From: Bog-756 sp963738545
Lineage (GTDB): Bacteria > Actinomycetota > Acidimicrobiia > Acidimicrobiales > RAAP-2
Assembly (NCBI GenBank): GCA_963738545.1
Contig: CAVTXA010000007.1
Span: forward strand, 992,001 to 1,056,000
DNA: 64,000 nucleotides
Direction of reading: 5' to 3'
A program made the position numbers and the translations under genes. Positions 1 to 7,585 of this stretch are shown one piece after another; positions within the stretch are counted from its first letter, which is position 1; every line of letters starts with the position of its first letter. The notes under the pieces were generated by a model that saw only the letters and a program-made list of their open reading frames with translations, did not search any database and had not been told where the DNA came from.

Positions 1-2
1 GA

Positions 3-455
3 CGCGACCGAGCCCGAGCCGATGGGTCTCCGGTCGCCCAATCCAGGCAGTCGTTCTTCGAGCAATGCGATGTGCTCTCGCTCCACCTGCGACTGGTCGA
101 GGCCACGAAGGCGATCGTCACCCGGTCCGATCTCGACAGGATGAAGACATCGGCGCTCCTCGTGAATACCAGCCGGGCGGGGCTCATCGAGCAGGGTGCG
201 CTCCTCGGTGCACTCGCCGCTGGACGGCCCGGGATGGCGGCCGTGGACGTCTATGAGAGCGAACCCCTCACGGACATCGAGGATCCTCTCCTCCAGATGG
301 ACAACGTCATCTGTACGCCACACATTGGCTATGTCTCCACGGACGAATGGGAACTCCAGTTCTCTGACGTCTTCGACCAGATCAATGCCTTTGCCGCGGG
401 AGAACCCACCAACGTCGTGAACCCCGAGGCACTGACCCATCGACGCTGGCAGTGA
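3..455 (+). CDS. D-2-hydroxyacid dehydrogenase, C-terminal part (5' end outside window)
   Basis: NAD-dependent oxidoreductase of the D-isomer 2-hydroxyacid dehydrogenase / phosphoglycerate dehydrogenase family. The frame is open from base 3, so only the NAD-binding domain and the return to the catalytic domain are visible. Family marks: SLHLRLVEATK, the VNTSRAGLIEQGAL segment with the substrate-binding Arg, DVYESEPL with the catalytic Glu, and TPHIGY with the catalytic His. About 150 residues are seen, against roughly 310-330 for a whole enzyme. Substrate cannot be told from this fragment. It ends at TGA 453-455. Confidence 0.85.
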   Translation, partial: RDRARADGSPVAQSRQSFFEQCDVLSLHLRLVEATKAIVTRSDLDRMKTSALLVNTSRAGLIEQGALLGALAAGRPGMAAVDVYESEPLTDIEDPLLQMDNVICTPHIGYVSTDEWELQFSDVFDQINAFAAGEPTNVVNPEALTHRRWQ

Positions 456-642
456 CCTCGAGTCACCATCGCCCGGGACGGCTGCGACGTTTGATCGCCT
501 CAGCCGGTCCCCGGGCTACGCACAGGCGCCCATCAGATGGCACCCTCGGCGAGCGTGGGCCATCGCGCGTCGGTGCCGACGAGGGACGACTACGTCGATT
601 GGCTGTCAAGAAGTCACTGCCCCGTGATCTGGGCACGCTCCG

Positions 643-1179
643 ATGACGGACCCACACATCCGAACCTTCGATGTTGCCGCGCTCTACGCAGCGTTGGACA
701 CCCGTAGGGCCCAACTCGGATTGAGTTGGAGACAGGTGGCTGACCAACTGTGGAATCAGTCAGCCGAACTCAACGACAAACGTCGTGATCACCCCATCAG
801 CCCTGCCACGCTCACCTCGATGGGGAAGACCGCAAGGATCAGCTGTCAGCACGCGCTGTTCATGCTCCGGTGGCTCGATCGGAGTCCTGAGAGCTTCCTG
901 GAAGGGACCATCGATGGCGAGACAGGTCTTGCTCTTCCCACCGCCGGTCCTGACCGTCGTCTCCGGTGGAACCTCAAGCTCCTCTACGCAGGGATGGACA
1001 AGAGGCGGCGCCAGGAGGGGCTGACGTGGCCCGAATTGGCGGCCACTCTCGGCTGTGGCCATCACCGGCTGACTGCCCTCCGCAGTGCGAAGTTTGCGAC
1101 AGACATGGAACTGGCCATGCGCATCGTGCAATGGATTGGCCAACCCGCGGCAGATTTCGTCTCCGTAGCCACCTGGTGA
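643..1179 (+). CDS. Duplicated helix-turn-helix protein, function unknown
   Basis: A 178-residue protein made of two similar halves (about residues 8-85 and 105-178). Each has the pattern LY-A-MD-RR---GL-W-ELA--LG followed by a recognition-helix-like stretch and a trailing LRWLDRSPESFL / VQWIGQPAADFV motif. This looks like two tandem XRE/Cro-type HTH domains in one chain, which could bind a two-half operator as a monomer. No effector domain is present. ATG start with a weak ribosome site. DNA binding is inferred from fold resemblance only. Confidence 0.65.
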   Translation: MTDPHIRTFDVAALYAALDTRRAQLGLSWRQVADQLWNQSAELNDKRRDHPISPATLTSMGKTARISCQHALFMLRWLDRSPESFLEGTIDGETGLALPTAGPDRRLRWNLKLLYAGMDKRRRQEGLTWPELAATLGCGHHRLTALRSAKFATDMELAMRIVQWIGQPAADFVSVATW

Positions 1180-1520
1180 GGAGCGGGCAGGCCGAAGCGC
1201 CCCGTCGACGCTGTCGCTCCAAGCGCCGTCGTGGCTACTCCAAAGCGGCGAGAGCCAGGGATTCGCTCCTTCCACGGCAATGAAGAGCTTGTTCGGCCGC
1301 TGGTCCGCAGCGACTTCCGCCCGTACCGATCAGCGGCCGCTCTCAGGAGGTGTCGTCTGTACCGGGTGCTTCGCCGGGTCCAGCGGACCGCAACCGACGA
1401 GAGTGCAGTTGTGACACCCTGGTTGGACGGGAGGCCAAAACGAGCCCGATCGCTTTCCACGGGATCTAGCATCCGGTCGGGCCGATTCGATTTACCGAGT
1501 GAAAGAGTAGGTGATCGTCG
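1180..1520. other. Gene-free stretch
   Basis: No supportable gene. It contains a degenerate remnant resembling the dispersed boundary repeat (GTGCTTCGCCGGGTCC near 1,367) and, at the right end, AGGTGA serving the following TTG start. Confidence 0.4.
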
Positions 1521-2150
1521 TTGGGACCAGGGAGACTCCACGCTCTCATCGACGGAGTGTTCGCGATTGCGATCACACTTCTTGTTCTGGATCTGCCGAG
1601 ACCGCCCCACTCGACGCATTTGGTACGGGCACTCCTCCACCAATGGCCGTCCTACGTCGCCTACCTCGTATCGTTCATCACCCTCGGAATCCTATGGATT
1701 GAACACCACGGGATGATGGGAGCAGTTCGTTCAATCGACCGTCGGTTCCTGGAACGGACACTGGCCTTCCTTCTCTTCATCTCGGTGATCCCGTGGCCGA
1801 CCGCGCTTGCCGCAGACTACGCGCGACAGGGAACCGCGGACGCACGAGCCTCCGCGGTTCTCTATGCAGCAACGATGCTCATGATGGGCCTGACGTTTGC
1901 CTGGGGTTGGCGCTATCTCGCGCTGCACCCGGAGTTGGTAGCGGAAGCTGCACGCAGTGCCTTCCCTGCCGGAACCCGGCGTGCGCTGGTGGGAGGGCTC
2001 GTCTACCTTGTCGCCATCGGCATGGCCTTTATCAGCCCTCTCGGCTCCTTCGCGATCGACGCAGCCGTGGCGGTCTACTTCGCATTGTCGAGAAGCGAGG
2101 TCCCAGGCCTACTCATCACGTCATCGATGGCTGAGGAAACGCCCGACTGA
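1521..2150 (+). CDS. TMEM175/DUF1211-type membrane protein (putative K+ channel)
   Basis: A 209-residue integral membrane protein with about six hydrophobic segments. The N-terminus RLHALIDGVFAIAITLLVLDL matches the pore-lining first helix of the bacterial TMEM175 family (usual R-x3-FSDGVFAIAITLL), here with FSDG changed to LIDG. Family members are lysosome-channel-like K+ channels; transport is inferred from the family. The frame is closed by a TGA at 1512-1514, so the TTG at 1521 is the only upstream start, preceded by AGGTGA at a suitable distance. Confidence 0.75.
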   Translation: MGPGRLHALIDGVFAIAITLLVLDLPRPPHSTHLVRALLHQWPSYVAYLVSFITLGILWIEHHGMMGAVRSIDRRFLERTLAFLLFISVIPWPTALAADYARQGTADARASAVLYAATMLMMGLTFAWGWRYLALHPELVAEAARSAFPAGTRRALVGGLVYLVAIGMAFISPLGSFAIDAAVAVYFALSRSEVPGLLITSSMAEETPD

Positions 2151-2198
2151 AGTGGGTCTTCCCCCTTGACGATCGTGATCTGCCGCTCTACCCACGAC

Positions 2199-2843
2199 CT
2201 ATCGACGGGTGAACGTGACGTGCGTAACGCCACTAGGTGTGCTGACCGTCTCCAGATCGAAGCGTTCTTCAAGCCCCTCGAGCCCATCCCAAAGTCGGAC
2301 TCCTCGTCCCAGCACGATCGGGGCAATCACAATGTGCATGTGATCGATCAGATCTGCAGCGAGGAACTGACGCACGGTCGAAGGTCCTCCGCCGATGCGC
2401 ACGTCGAGACCACCTGCAGCCTCCTCGGCGACCTTCAGGGCTTCGGCCGGCGTGGCGTCGATGAAGTGAAAGGTCGTACCGCCCTTCATCTCGATCGTCG
2501 GACGCGGATGGTGTGTCAGCACGAACACCGGTGTGTGGAACACGGGATCATCGCCCCACCATCCCTTCCAACTCTCGTCGGCCCAGGGCCCACGTTGCGG
2601 CCCAAATTTGTTGCGGCCCATGACTTCGGCACCGATGCCCGTGGCCCAGTTGCTGGCGAAGGCCTCGTCAACACCGGAGCTTCCACCCGACTCGCCATGC
2701 ATCGACCGAAAGGTGCGAGTGCCTAAAAATCGGTCGAGGAGCCTGCTCCCTGCGTGACCGAAAGGCTGCTCGAAGGATTGCCCCTCACCGGTGCTGAACC
2801 CGTCGAGCGAAACGGCAAAGTTATGAACACGAACTAGCGACAT
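2199..2843 (-). CDS. RibD C-terminal-domain / dihydrofolate-reductase-like protein
   Basis: A 214-residue stand-alone reductase domain of the RibD_C family (NADPH-binding, dihydrofolate-reductase fold). Seen: N-terminal strand followed by SLDGFS, EVMGRNKFGP, the TPVFVLTHHPRP segment, GGLDVRIGGGPSTVRQFL (cofactor loop) and the terminal APIVLGRGVRLW. These stand-alone proteins are common in actinobacteria and are usually annotated as dihydrofolate reductase family, but their natural substrate is unknown. A second, unrelated-in-detail member lies at 35,639-36,238. Confidence 0.85.
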   Translation of the reverse strand: MSLVRVHNFAVSLDGFSTGEGQSFEQPFGHAGSRLLDRFLGTRTFRSMHGESGGSSGVDEAFASNWATGIGAEVMGRNKFGPQRGPWADESWKGWWGDDPVFHTPVFVLTHHPRPTIEMKGGTTFHFIDATPAEALKVAEEAAGGLDVRIGGGPSTVRQFLAADLIDHMHIVIAPIVLGRGVRLWDGLEGLEERFDLETVSTPSGVTHVTFTRR

Positions 2844-2896
2844 GCAAGAACTCCTTGGAATGGGGTCAGGAACTTGGTGGTTTGGCGGGTCTCAGG

Positions 2897-2916
2897 CTCC
2901 CGGCGAACGGGGGAAC
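2897..2916 (+). repeat. Boundary repeat copy (+)
   Basis: CTCCCGGCGAACGGGGGAAC between the RibD-like gene and the SRPBCC/ArsR pair. It is flanked by an imperfect inverted repeat (GGTGG..GGGTC on the left, GACCC..CCACC on the right), so the whole could fold into a hairpin. Confidence 0.55.
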
Positions 2917-2974
2917 AATGGGCATTGCACGACCCAGTCCACCAGAAAGAGGGCGCACGAGGGTCGCCATCACT

Positions 2975-3442
2975 TCATAATCCAACGCTGTTCAAGGTGG
3001 CCGCTAGGGAGTTCAGTAGGGATTGGGTTCCCTCCTCACGTTGTGCCACCGTGTCGTGGCCATCGAGAAACACCCCCTGTTCCGTGACGACCAGGTGGGT
3101 TCTGGTTTCGTCACCGCTGAACAGAACCGTGGCGACGGATACCGAAATCCGAGCCTCATCAGCATGCATCTCGTATGTGTAGACGATCCGCTGCTCGGGG
3201 ATGATGTCACGGAACTCGGACTCGTAGGTGTAGATGGGTCCTCCCGGAGGCCCGCCGCGATTGAGTTCACGGCCCCCAACTCGGAAGTCGAGCTCGTAGG
3301 CGGCTCCCAGGGCTTCAGCAGAGCCGGCGAACCAGAGGGTCTTCATTTGGGGATCCGCCCATGCTTGGTAGGTCCGTGCGACCGGAACGTCGAAGATCCG
3401 CTCGATCACGAACGTCTCATGGGCAACCGTGGGCAGACTCAT
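2975..3442 (-). CDS. SRPBCC (AHSA1-type) domain protein
   Basis: A 155-residue START/AHSA1-fold protein: ERIFDVPVARTYQAWADPQMKTLWF, then YELDFRVGGRE, YTYESEFRDIIPEQRIVYTYEM and the C-terminal helix QREEGTQSLLNSLAATL. Such proteins bind hydrophobic ligands; no enzymatic residue can be assigned. Its start overlaps the stop of the upstream ArsR gene by 4 bp (ATGA), so the two are translationally coupled. ArsR + AHSA1 pairs are a widespread actinobacterial arrangement. Confidence 0.85.
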   Translation of the reverse strand: MSLPTVAHETFVIERIFDVPVARTYQAWADPQMKTLWFAGSAEALGAAYELDFRVGGRELNRGGPPGGPIYTYESEFRDIIPEQRIVYTYEMHADEARISVSVATVLFSGDETRTHLVVTEQGVFLDGHDTVAQREEGTQSLLNSLAATLNSVGL

Positions 3443-3783
3443 GGTTCCTCCTCGGTGGTAGCCAAGTCATGCAACAGGGCGCCCAAGCGGTCCAGGCGCG
3501 CCTCCCAGCCCTGACGGCGATCGGTGATCCACTGTTCGGCGGCAGTCATCGCCGCGGGTTCGAGCTGACATATGCGTGTTCTCCCGACCTTTTCGGTCTT
3601 CACCACTCCGCACGCTTCAAGGACCTGCACGTGTTGGACCACCGCGGCTAGGGACATGGCCAGAGGTTGCGCCAGTTCGCTGACCGAGGCGGGGCCCGAT
3701 GTGAGTCGCTCCACCATGGAGCGCCTGCTCTTGTCGGCCAGCGCCTGGAATGTCCGGTCGAGGTCGATCTTATGGTCAAGCAT
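3439..3783 (-). CDS. ArsR/SmtB-family transcriptional repressor
   Basis: A 114-residue winged-helix protein: FQALADKSRRSMVERLTSGPASVSELAQ, the recognition helix around MSLAAVVQHVQVLEACGVV and the wing KVGRTRICQLEP. There are no obvious paired metal-ligand cysteines, as usual for the ArsR subgroup linked to AHSA1 proteins. The first gene of a two-gene operon with the SRPBCC gene. The start codon lies 7 nt after a TATGCT -10 box, so the transcript is probably leaderless, and a perfect palindrome lies at the -35. Confidence 0.88.
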   Translation of the reverse strand: MLDHKIDLDRTFQALADKSRRSMVERLTSGPASVSELAQPLAMSLAAVVQHVQVLEACGVVKTEKVGRTRICQLEPAAMTAAEQWITDRRQGWEARLDRLGALLHDLATTEEEP

Positions 3784-3790
3784 TTACTTG

Positions 3791-3833
3791 AGCATACGAA
3801 ATCGATCCGGTCGTAGTCAAGTGATAGCTTGAC
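3791..3833 (-). promoter_or_regulatory. Promoter and ArsR operator
   Basis: Reading leftward: TTGACT (-35), 18 bp, TATGCT (-10), 7 nt, ATG of the ArsR gene. The perfect inverted repeat GTCAAG-N6-CTTGAC (3816-3833) covers the -35, and a half-site-like ACTTGAG sits near the start codon. This fits autorepression by the ArsR product. Site assignment is inference from position and symmetry. Confidence 0.7.
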
Positions 3834-3858
3834 CATCTTGAGACTCCGCTCCAGTTAC

Positions 3859-3876
3859 TGTGCCCACGGCGGGAAT
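3859..3876 (-). repeat. Degenerate boundary repeat or tRNA-end-like sequence
   Basis: TGTGCCCACGGCGGGAAT matches the 3' end of the tRNA-Arg gene at about 41,046-41,063 with one mismatch, and also resembles a decayed boundary repeat. It separates the GNAT gene from the ArsR promoter. Either origin is possible. Confidence 0.35.
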
Positions 3877-3964
3877 CCTGGAACACTGACGGGCTTGGTC
3901 GTCCGTGGTCGCCGACCTCTTCGGCATGGAATCGTCGAGAACGTGCCCAACGCTGCGTAGCGCT

Positions 3965-4756
3965 TCAGGCCAATCCGAATACCCAGCGTGGACGCGACCA
4001 CATCTGGAGGTAGTCGATGACCTCGTAGCCCAGCCCCCGATAGAGAGCCTCACCCGCTACCGACGCATGGAGCAATGAACCAGTTGCGCCCTTTTCGAGT
4101 TGGTCATGGAGCGCCGCTTCGAGGAGTCGTCGACCGTAACCGCGCCCCTGGCTTTCAGTGAGGGTCGCCATCGACCAGATGACCGCGAGACCATCTTCTT
4201 CCACGACGACGACCGAAGAGACAAGTTGGTCCTCTTCGAACAGTCCCCATACCGTGACATCGTCACCCTGCACCATTGAATCAGGGATCGCGGTCCTGGC
4301 AGTAGCGTAAGAAATGCCGAAAGAATCCGTGATGATCCGGCGAGCCAGGTCCAACTCGTCGACGTTCAGCCTGCGGGCGCCTGTGTGCGTCAACCGCTCA
4401 GCAGGCAGTGGATTCAACAACATCAAGGGCTGCGCACCGATGCACACCCAACCGCCATCAGTGAGGAGCTCCGCTGTGCCCAGGCCCAGCCCAGCCAACA
4501 TGATGATCCCCGGTTTGCCATGGTCGAGCAGCGGTTCCAGACAGGACTGTGCGAGGACGGTGGAGTCAGAGGAGTTACAACACGTCAGATTGAAATTCAC
4601 GTTCGAATCACCGCTCAGCGCCACCCAGTAGTCGTGATCTACAAGGTGTACACCCCCCGATGCCCACAGCCGGGTCGAACCACCGAAGGTGCGCACCAGG
4701 TCGATCCCGTTACGAATCATGACGGAGACCATAGCCATTGGGGCGACGCCGCCCAC
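3965..4756 (-). CDS. GNAT-family N-acetyltransferase
   Basis: A 263-residue protein. Residues from about 130 on form a GNAT domain: VWGLFEEDQLVSSVVVVEEDGLAVIWSMAT, acetyl-CoA motif A as SQGRGYGRRLLEAAL, then GATGSLLHAS and the final Tyr-containing LYRGLGYEVIDYLQMW. The N-terminal 130 residues have no motif I recognise. Substrate unknown. It lies 39 bp downstream of the ATP-grasp gene on the same strand, so the two may be cotranscribed. The Met at residue 7 or 12 is an alternative start. Confidence 0.8.
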   Translation of the reverse strand: MGGVAPMAMVSVMIRNGIDLVRTFGGSTRLWASGGVHLVDHDYWVALSGDSNVNFNLTCCNSSDSTVLAQSCLEPLLDHGKPGIIMLAGLGLGTAELLTDGGWVCIGAQPLMLLNPLPAERLTHTGARRLNVDELDLARRIITDSFGISYATARTAIPDSMVQGDDVTVWGLFEEDQLVSSVVVVEEDGLAVIWSMATLTESQGRGYGRRLLEAALHDQLEKGATGSLLHASVAGEALYRGLGYEVIDYLQMWSRPRWVFGLA

Positions 4757-4795
4757 CTATGTTCGGAGACGCATGCATTGCGCAAAGGATAGGCA

Positions 4796-6061
4796 TCATG
4801 AATCGGAAGATATCCAAGTCAGGCTGACCGTCGAAGGGATACGCCGATCAATGAGATCGAACAGCTCCACGTGCGATCCGACCATCCCATCGATCCTGAT
4901 CACATGGCTCTGATGGCTGCTCTCCCGCGCATCGACTGCCGCTCCGGGTGGGCGGTTCAGTCGGACTTCGTCTACGCCGGGGAGCGTTCCCAGTTCTTCC
5001 AGGTTGCTAATCGTGGCTACCTCGACAGCCGATGGTGGCGACACGATGAAATAGTAAAACGCGACCTTCGAGTTCGTGAGCATGGGCACGGGCCCAACAT
5101 CTTGACCGAGGGCAAGACGAACCGCCCAGACGAGGAGCGACGGACCGCCGATTCGGGCGACCATCCCGCTTATCCCCCCTCCCAGGCGCCCGTTGACCTC
5201 CACGATGCGGGGTCCATCCGGGGTCAATTTGATCTCGGTATGCAGAAATCCATGGCGGACCTCCATCGCTTCGATAGCCGCACCCGCCAAGCTGGCAACA
5301 GCGGCGATTTCAGCTGACCCAAGATCACTGGGTAGAAACAGGCCCGTCTCCCGGAAGGGTGGCGCAAACGGAAATCGACCGGTCACCACAATGTGCTCTA
5401 TCGTCCCCTCCCGAACGATCGATTCGACCGATACCAGGTCAGCAGACGGGTCGGGCGGAGCCCGGTCAGGGAGCCACTCCTCCAGAATGAACTCCTCATT
5501 CGGATCACATTTCGCCACGGCTTGTGCCAGCTCAATGGAGCTCTCGATCTTGAAGGTGTCTCGGCCCCCGGCCCCCTCTCGAGGCTTGAGGACCGCCGGA
5601 AAGGGGACAGCTGCTGCCTCGAGGTGACCGTGTCGAACAGAGGCAAAAGCAGGTACCGGCAATCCCGCATTCTGTAGTGCTGTGCGCTGGGCCACTTTGT
5701 CGGTGAGCAGTCGCGCTGCATGCGCCGTATGGAAGGGGAGGTTGAGCTGTTCGGCCACCGCCGCAGCCAGGCGAATAGGGGCATCGGTGAAGACAATGAC
5801 CCCGTCGATCTGGTGGGCCGAGAGGAATTCGACGGCTTGTGCGTCGTTCATCCCCGTGACGTCGAGAACGTCACCAAACCGTGAGAGCAATCTGAGCGGG
5901 GGCTCATCAGATGACCAACCGACGACCCAGACAATTTTGCACCAGTCGTGCGCCGCTTCGAACGCTTGAAGTATCGAAACCGACGTGTCATCGTGGAACA
6001 CGGCAAGCCGTGGCTGTTCATTCATGGCCTCATCGTCAATTTCCCTGGATGGCGTGTCCAC
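4796..6061 (-). CDS. ATP-grasp carboxylate-amine/thiol ligase
   Basis: A 421-residue enzyme with an N-terminal Rossmann-like preATP-grasp part (about 1-120) and an ATP-grasp core: FPAVLKPREGAGGRDTFKI (ATP loop), EFILEEWLPD (adenine-contact strand) and RIVEVNGRLGGGISGM (Mg-binding Glu and Asn). This is the carbamoyl-phosphate-synthase-like class used to form amide bonds in small-molecule or peptide synthesis. Paired with a GNAT gene, it could build and acetylate a small metabolite; the product is unknown. Met13 is a possible later start. Confidence 0.82.
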   Translation of the reverse strand: MDTPSREIDDEAMNEQPRLAVFHDDTSVSILQAFEAAHDWCKIVWVVGWSSDEPPLRLLSRFGDVLDVTGMNDAQAVEFLSAHQIDGVIVFTDAPIRLAAAVAEQLNLPFHTAHAARLLTDKVAQRTALQNAGLPVPAFASVRHGHLEAAAVPFPAVLKPREGAGGRDTFKIESSIELAQAVAKCDPNEEFILEEWLPDRAPPDPSADLVSVESIVREGTIEHIVVTGRFPFAPPFRETGLFLPSDLGSAEIAAVASLAGAAIEAMEVRHGFLHTEIKLTPDGPRIVEVNGRLGGGISGMVARIGGPSLLVWAVRLALGQDVGPVPMLTNSKVAFYYFIVSPPSAVEVATISNLEELGTLPGVDEVRLNRPPGAAVDARESSHQSHVIRIDGMVGSHVELFDLIDRRIPSTVSLTWISSDS

Positions 6062-6383
6062 GTGTCCCCCTGTCTACGTAAGGTCTCGATGCGCGTTGCG
6101 CATCAGACAGCCTTCGCCCGGAGCGCACGTCGACCATCGCAGGTTGTCGGGTCGGGATGCATCGGAGAAGTGTCGTCGCGGATGCCCCAACCCTAGGAGG
6201 GAAGGACTGGATCAGCCAAGCCGTTCCATTGGATCCGGAGCGCCTGACCAGTGCACTCGCTCGTCTGTCGATGACTGCCGGGCATGAGCCGGACTGCCGA
6301 TGCTCCCGGCAAGAGGCCCATGCCACCAGTTATCAAGCGGCCCGTGGAGACTGACCCGTGGCTTGGGTCATACTCGAGGTTTG
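6062..6383. other. Divergent intergenic region
   Basis: Lies between the leftward ATP-grasp gene and the rightward lipoprotein gene and should hold both promoters, none of which is clear. A degenerate boundary repeat (ATGCCCCAACCCTAGGAG) occurs near 6,181. Confidence 0.4.
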
Positions 6384-6806
6384 ATGATGGGTGACCGGAT
6401 GACCTTCAGCCGGATTGGCAAGATTCTGGCGGCGTTGCTGCTGGCTTCAATTGTGCTCGGCGCCTGCACCAGCGCTTCTCCGACTCAACGTACCTTCGGC
6501 ACAGTTTCCGGCACCCTCGTTCTGGAAGGAGGGGTTGAACCAGGTACCACGAGAACGGCCATCCCAGGAACGCTTGTACTATCGGCCCATGGCGACCGGA
6601 TCGTCACCATCCACGTTCCACCCACCGGATCCTTTCGGGCACCGGTTCCCACCGGCACTTACATGGTCACGGCGAGCACACCAAAGGTTCAACGAGTGAG
6701 CCCCGCTGGAACGCATGTGACGGAGCCGTGCCCCGAGATGATTCCGTCGATCACGGTGGAGGGTGGCAAGACAACGACCGTCAACGTGACTTGCATCGTT
6801 CCCTAG
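6384..6806 (+). CDS. Putative secreted lipoprotein
   Basis: The N-terminus has a basic stretch, the hydrophobic segment KILAALLLASIVLGAC and a lipobox VLGAC with Cys at about residue 28, so the mature protein of about 110 residues should be lipid-anchored outside the membrane. The mature part has a transthyretin/carboxypeptidase-regulatory-like rhythm (GTVSGTLVLEGG, TGSFRAPVPTGTYMVTAS, KTTTVNVTC) typical of small beta-sandwich domains. Function unknown. ATG 6384 or the adjacent ATG 6387; GAGGT at 6376-6380 favours the second. Confidence 0.7.
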   Translation: MMGDRMTFSRIGKILAALLLASIVLGACTSASPTQRTFGTVSGTLVLEGGVEPGTTRTAIPGTLVLSAHGDRIVTIHVPPTGSFRAPVPTGTYMVTASTPKVQRVSPAGTHVTEPCPEMIPSITVEGGKTTTVNVTCIVP

Positions 6807-6848
6807 TACCTGCGCTGTCATCTTCGCTCCATCAGTATCCCGTTCGTA

Positions 6849-7301
6849 CTAGGCGGCGACCTCGCCGAGCAGCGCGTCGATTTGGGACATGCACGCCTTC
6901 ATGCCTTCGGCCACCCCCATGGCGATTGCTTGCTCCATCCCCTCGAGCGAGTCGAAATGCGTGGTGAGGAGCATGCGAGTCGCGCCACCCGCCTCTTCGA
7001 TATCGATCTCCATCCGAGTCATGGCGTGGCCGTCGCTTGGCGTTCCGTCCTCTTCGACGATGGCGTCTTCGACCACCAGCCTGGTCGGTGCGTCAACCTC
7101 GATCACGTTCCAGGTGCCGGCGAACGTGTCATCGTTGTCGGGGCCGGACATGACATAGGTGATCGTGCCGCCCGGCGTGAGGTCGTGATGCTCGAACGTG
7201 GCTGGCAATCCTGGTGGACCCCACCACCGCTCGAGTAAGCGCGGATCGGCCCACAGGTCCTTGGAGGCCTGGCTCAGGTTCCGTGACCACTGCCGGTTAC
7301 C
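6849..7301 (-). pseudogene. 5'-truncated SRPBCC/AHSA1 gene
   Basis: The frame contains a good AHSA1 core: LWADPRLLERWWGPPG, TFEHHDLTPGG, TWNVIEVDAPTRLVVED and the final helix EGMEQAIAMGVAEGMK. Upstream of LWADPR the expected first strand and helix (about 20 residues) are replaced by unrelated residues up to a stop at 7302-7304, with no ATG or convincing GTG. The only start-like codon is a TTG at 7206-7208, which would cut off conserved residues. I read it as a gene that lost its 5' end by rearrangement. Confidence 0.65.
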
Positions 7302-7585
7302 TCAGCCGGCCCGGCCCGGCAGCGAGGTTGCATTCAGTCGCAGGCGGCGCGGCACATTCTGGACGCTCGCGATTCCTGAACCGTGGTCCTGCGCCTGACC
7401 CGGCAACGAGGCCCACCTGCGTGGCGAGCGGACGACCGGCGTCATGAGCCAGAGTCGTAGGTTCATGGGAACTCACCAAATATTGCTCGCCTGATGTATA
7501 CCCTCAGGTGTACTATTCAACGTGCGTTCGGTGGGAACGCACGTGCGGCGATACGTCGCCGCTGAACCGGGAGGGCAGGCTGGCG

